Shown here one piece after another: positions 61,585 to 64,000 of a stretch of DNA of 64,000 nt. The stretch's first letter is position 1. Every line of letters begins with the position of its first letter. A program made the position numbers and the translations under genes. The notes below the pieces were generated by a model, which had not been told where the DNA came from, did not search any database, and worked only from the letters and a program-made list of their open reading frames with translations. Origin of the DNA: CALVGQ01 sp964370435 (GTDB lineage: Bacteria > Bacillota_I > Bacilli_A > Erysipelotrichales > Erysipelotrichaceae); contig CAYJJG010000006.1 of NCBI GenBank assembly GCA_964370435.1, positions 1-64,000 of the forward strand, in the 5' to 3' direction.

Positions 61585-62226
61585 ATGCCAAAATTAGATG
61601 AAGCCTTAACAATGTATCAAGTCATTATACAAGAAATGGCACATAAAGTTAGAAAAATGCATGTCTTAGCACTTGAAATTATTGAAACAGGTGATAAAGA
61701 AAAAGCACTAACTATCATAAAATATGACGAATTTGTGAATCACTATGAAGAGGAAATTAATGACAAAGCTCAGGAAATGCTTTCTTTATTAGCTCCAGTA
61801 GCAACAGATTTAAGAGTTATTATTGCAGGTATTAAAACTGCTAATGATTTAGAACGTATTGGTGATTATGCTAAGAATATTGCTCGTTTTGTAATTAAAA
61901 ATGGCGCATTGAATCAACAAATTAGTGCTAAAGCTCAAGAAATCGGAAAATTATTTTTAGATATGTTCGATCACACTATGGAAGCTTATCAAGAAAAAGA
62001 TGTTAAAAGTGCATTAGTAATTCCTGATGAAGACGATAAAATTAATGATTTATTCAATACTTTAAATAAAGATTTACAAGATGCAGCTAATAATAAAGAA
62101 ATGTTAAAGTCAATTATTCCAGTAGTAGGATTACTTCGTAATTTTGAAAGAGCAGGAGACCATACTAAGAATATATGTGAGCACTTAATTTTCTTAGTAA
62201 AGAATCAACATATTGATTTAGATTAA
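61585..62226 (+). CDS. phoU: Phosphate regulator PhoU
   Basis: 213 aa from the ATG at 61585 (SD TAGGAGAG); a TTG within pstB is rejected. Two three-helix PhoU bundles carry the metal-binding E/DxxxD motifs (DLERIGDYAKNIAR and NFERAGDHTKNICEH). It links PstB activity to PhoR and dampens the Pho response. It is the last gene of the pst operon; no phoPR lies in the window. Confidence 0.96.
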   Translation: MPKLDEALTMYQVIIQEMAHKVRKMHVLALEIIETGDKEKALTIIKYDEFVNHYEEEINDKAQEMLSLLAPVATDLRVIIAGIKTANDLERIGDYAKNIARFVIKNGALNQQISAKAQEIGKLFLDMFDHTMEAYQEKDVKSALVIPDEDDKINDLFNTLNKDLQDAANNKEMLKSIIPVVGLLRNFERAGDHTKNICEHLIFLVKNQHIDLD

Positions 62227-62232
62227 GTACTT

Positions 62233-62264
62233 AACCATGCACTGTTAGTGTATGGTTTTCTTTT
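62233..62264 (+). terminator. Terminator of the pst operon
   Basis: AACCATGCAC (62233-62242) and GTGTATGGTT (62248-62257) form a stem with one G-U, followed by TTCTTTTT. It overlaps the 3' end of the convergent Na/Pi gene. Confidence 0.8.
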
Positions 62265-63171
62265 TATCTTTAGATAAAAATACACATAACGGATTAATTA
62301 TTATAAAGAATAGCAATGCACCTTGAATATTAAAAATGAGGTGTACTAAGGCTATTTGAAAACCTACTGATAAAGAATAATGAGTGGCTATAAAGTTTAT
62401 AAAAAAGGATGTACAGTTTATAAGTGGTACTGCAATGAGCGTAGCGAGCACATTAAATGTTAAATGTATTAGAGCACATTTTTTTGCTTCGATGCTGTCA
62501 CCTAAGGAAACTAAAAAGGCAGTTGAAGTAGTTCCAATATTAGCACCATATATAAATAACCAAAGAGACAATAGAGGAAGTTGTGAAGCAATGGCGTGTT
62601 GTTGAACAATAGCTATGGATACTGACGAGCTCTGTATTAAAGCGGTAAGTAAAGTTCCAAATAATAGTGGAAATTCTTCAATAAAATGAAGAATTTTTAC
62701 AAATTCTGAGGTGTTAGCTATAAATACTAAACTATTGCTCATTAGCTGCAATCCATAAAAAAGCAGCGCAATACCAATCATTAGTTGGGATAATAGCTTT
62801 AACTTATTTACTGTTACTACATAAAGAAATGCACCAACAAACAACAATAATAATGAATAATCTTGTAAGTTAATAAGGGTGATAAAGGGTGTTATCGTGG
62901 TTGCGATATTACAAGCAACAATCATAATTGCAGCTTGTTTCAAATTCATTTTTTCTGCTTTGATTAAACTAATGATAATTGCGGTAACAGCAGAACTTGA
63001 CTGACATAAAAAAGTCATTAAAGAAGCACTTAAATAAAGTGTTAGTGTACTAAAATTATTTAATTTTATAGTAAAATGTTTCGAATACTTGATGCTGTCA
63101 CTTAAGTAGTTTATTCCAAATAAGAATAAGCCAAAACCTCCTAATACATAACTGATGTGTGTGCTAAACAT
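62245..63171 (-). CDS. Na+/phosphate cotransporter, NptA family, without PhoU domain
   Basis: 308 aa with about nine membrane segments. The two inverted family repeats are marked by CQSSSAVTA (about 56-64) and IQSSSVSIA (about 181-189). Bacterial homologues often add a C-terminal PhoU domain, which is absent here. The protein imports or exports phosphate with sodium. It converges on the pst operon with 18 nt between stops. SD AGAGG at long spacing. Confidence 0.9.
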   Translation of the reverse strand: MFSTHISYVLGGFGLFLFGINYLSDSIKYSKHFTIKLNNFSTLTLYLSASLMTFLCQSSSAVTAIIISLIKAEKMNLKQAAIMIVACNIATTITPFITLINLQDYSLLLLFVGAFLYVVTVNKLKLLSQLMIGIALLFYGLQLMSNSLVFIANTSEFVKILHFIEEFPLLFGTLLTALIQSSSVSIAIVQQHAIASQLPLLSLWLFIYGANIGTTSTAFLVSLGDSIEAKKCALIHLTFNVLATLIAVPLINCTSFFINFIATHYSLSVGFQIALVHLIFNIQGALLFFIIINPLCVFLSKDKKKTIH

Positions 63172-63477
63172 ACGATAATAACCTCTTCTAATATTGTATC
63201 CTATGCACTAAATTATGCTTGTAGAATAGTAAATTAGCTAATATGAGACAAAAAAATGTTATAGGATGTAACAGTCATTTACTTTTTATTTAACGTTTAT
63301 AATTGCATTTAAAAGATTAGAAAAACCTAGTTTATAATTAGTGTTTAAATATATTAAAATTTACATAAAGGTATAACTAAAATTTAGTTATAAAATAAAA
63401 GTAGTATACCATGCTTGGAATGTTATTAAATAAGTTTTTAATGGTTTAAAGAATGAATTAGCTTAAACGCAAGAATA
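63172..63477. other. Intergenic stretch between divergent genes
   Basis: Very AT-rich, no ORF or RNA recognised. A TACAAT on the minus strand (63198-63193) is a weak -10 candidate for the Na/Pi gene. Confidence 0.4.
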
Positions 63478-63486
63478 TGTTATAAT
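63478..63486 (+). promoter_or_regulatory. Extended -10 promoter of ybeY
   Basis: TGTTATAAT at 63478-63486, 21 nt before the ybeY ATG. No clear -35. Confidence 0.55.
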
Positions 63487-63507
63487 GATTAAGCAAGGAG
63501 AACTAAA

Positions 63508-63957
63508 ATGAACTGTGTTTTTAAAAATCAAACAAGAAATAAAATCTGGAAAGAATATTATCCGCTATTAGAAACGTTAGCTGGTGTTATTGAAGAACAG
63601 TGTCATGTTAATAAAGATGCTGTAGTATCTGTTATTCTAGTCAAAAGCAAAAAAATCCATGAAATTAATAAATTATATCGCAATATTGATAAAAGTACTG
63701 ATGTTATTACTTTTGCTGCTCAAGAAGGGGATTCTTTTGCTGAAGAAGAATTATTAGAACTAGGCGATGTATTTATCAATGTTGATGCTGTTGAACAACA
63801 GGCTAAGGAATACGATCACAGTATCCAACGAGAAATTGGATTTTTATTTGTGCATGGAGTGCTACATACTTTAGGCTATGATCATCAAAACGAGGAAGAA
63901 GAAGAAATAATGTTTGAACTGCAACGTAAATTGTTAGATCCAGTTATACCACGATGA
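63508..63957 (+). CDS. ybeY: Endoribonuclease YbeY
   Basis: 149 aa. The zinc site is the family motif HGVLHTLGYDH near the C-terminus. The NKLYRNIDKSTDVITFA and GDVFINVD blocks are also typical. It acts in 16S rRNA 3'-end maturation and ribosome quality control. Followed by dgkA with an ATGA overlap, as in many Bacillota (ybeY-dgkA-cdd-era). Confidence 0.96.
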   Translation: MNCVFKNQTRNKIWKEYYPLLETLAGVIEEQCHVNKDAVVSVILVKSKKIHEINKLYRNIDKSTDVITFAAQEGDSFAEEELLELGDVFINVDAVEQQAKEYDHSIQREIGFLFVHGVLHTLGYDHQNEEEEEIMFELQRKLLDPVIPR

Positions 63958-64000
63958 AAAAATTTCAGGTAGCATTTCAGGGTTTAATAATTGCGCTCAA
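63954..64000 (+). CDS. dgkA: Start of a diacylglycerol/undecaprenol kinase gene, cut by window
   Basis: Only 15 codons are visible (MKKFQVAFQGLIIAL). The F-x-x-AFQG-x-x-xAL pattern and the position after ybeY match DgkA, which recycles undecaprenol or diacylglycerol in the membrane. The rest lies beyond the right edge. Confidence 0.7.
   Translation, partial: MKKFQVAFQGLIIAL

Overview
The window is AT-rich chromosomal DNA from a low-GC Gram-positive bacterium (Bacillota). Gene order follows Bacillus subtilis in several long blocks, but the division cluster is shortened and other details fit an Erysipelotrichia-like lineage better. That placement is inference from gene content and order; no rRNA gene is present. 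SpoVD-, SpoVB- and LysM/SPOCS-like proteins hint at a spore-forming ancestry. A DNPR motif in MurE suggests a meso-diaminopimelate wall.

Layout. 1-2.9 kb: tmcAL (cut by the left edge), an alpha/beta hydrolase, and the DUF177-rpmF pair. 3.1-12.9 kb: a short dcw operon (mraZ, rsmH, ftsL, pbpB, spoVD-like, murE, mraY, murD, a 54-aa membrane protein) behind a triple MraZ-type operator, ending at a clear terminator without murG, ftsW, ftsQ, ftsA or ftsZ. 13-23 kb: small membrane proteins, then the Bacillus-like block DUF421-spoVB-comN-secDF-recJ-apt-relA. 23-29 kb: cca, a lipoprotein, a T-box leader with hisS-aspS, and a probable 6S RNA. 28.9-35.6 kb: UPF0154 protein, plsY, parE-parC, and a membrane diguanylate cyclase.

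35.7-41.6 kb is the accessory part. tRNA-Leu(CAA) and tRNA-Arg(UCU) bracket a large repeat-bearing wall-anchored protein whose codon use differs from its neighbours. Around it lie gene debris: a broken hsp70 gene, possible acetyltransferase and transposase remnants, and unidentified fragments. 41.7-46.7 kb: a DUF3196-like gene, tig, lon, ysxC. 46.8-54.2 kb: a catabolic operon with a PRD regulator, a galactitol-type PTS (EIIA, EIIB, EIIC), a class II aldolase, a divergent DhaK-DhaL pair without DhaM, and a HAD phosphatase; its substrate is unknown. 54.3-57.5 kb: a LysM protein, a LexA-like repressor, ruvA-ruvB. 57.5-62.2 kb: a phosphate operon pstS-pstC-pstA-pstB-phoU behind a PhoP-type box, then a convergent Na/Pi symporter gene. 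The right edge has ybeY and the start of dgkA.

The most unusual points are a PstS whose two halves are in swapped order (circular permutation), a PstA with about 125 extra extracytoplasmic residues, the DhaK/DhaL-aldolase-PTS operon, a T-box whose specifier reads both GAC and CAC ahead of hisS-aspS, and an MraZ operator whose third repeat seems to double as the ribosome binding site.
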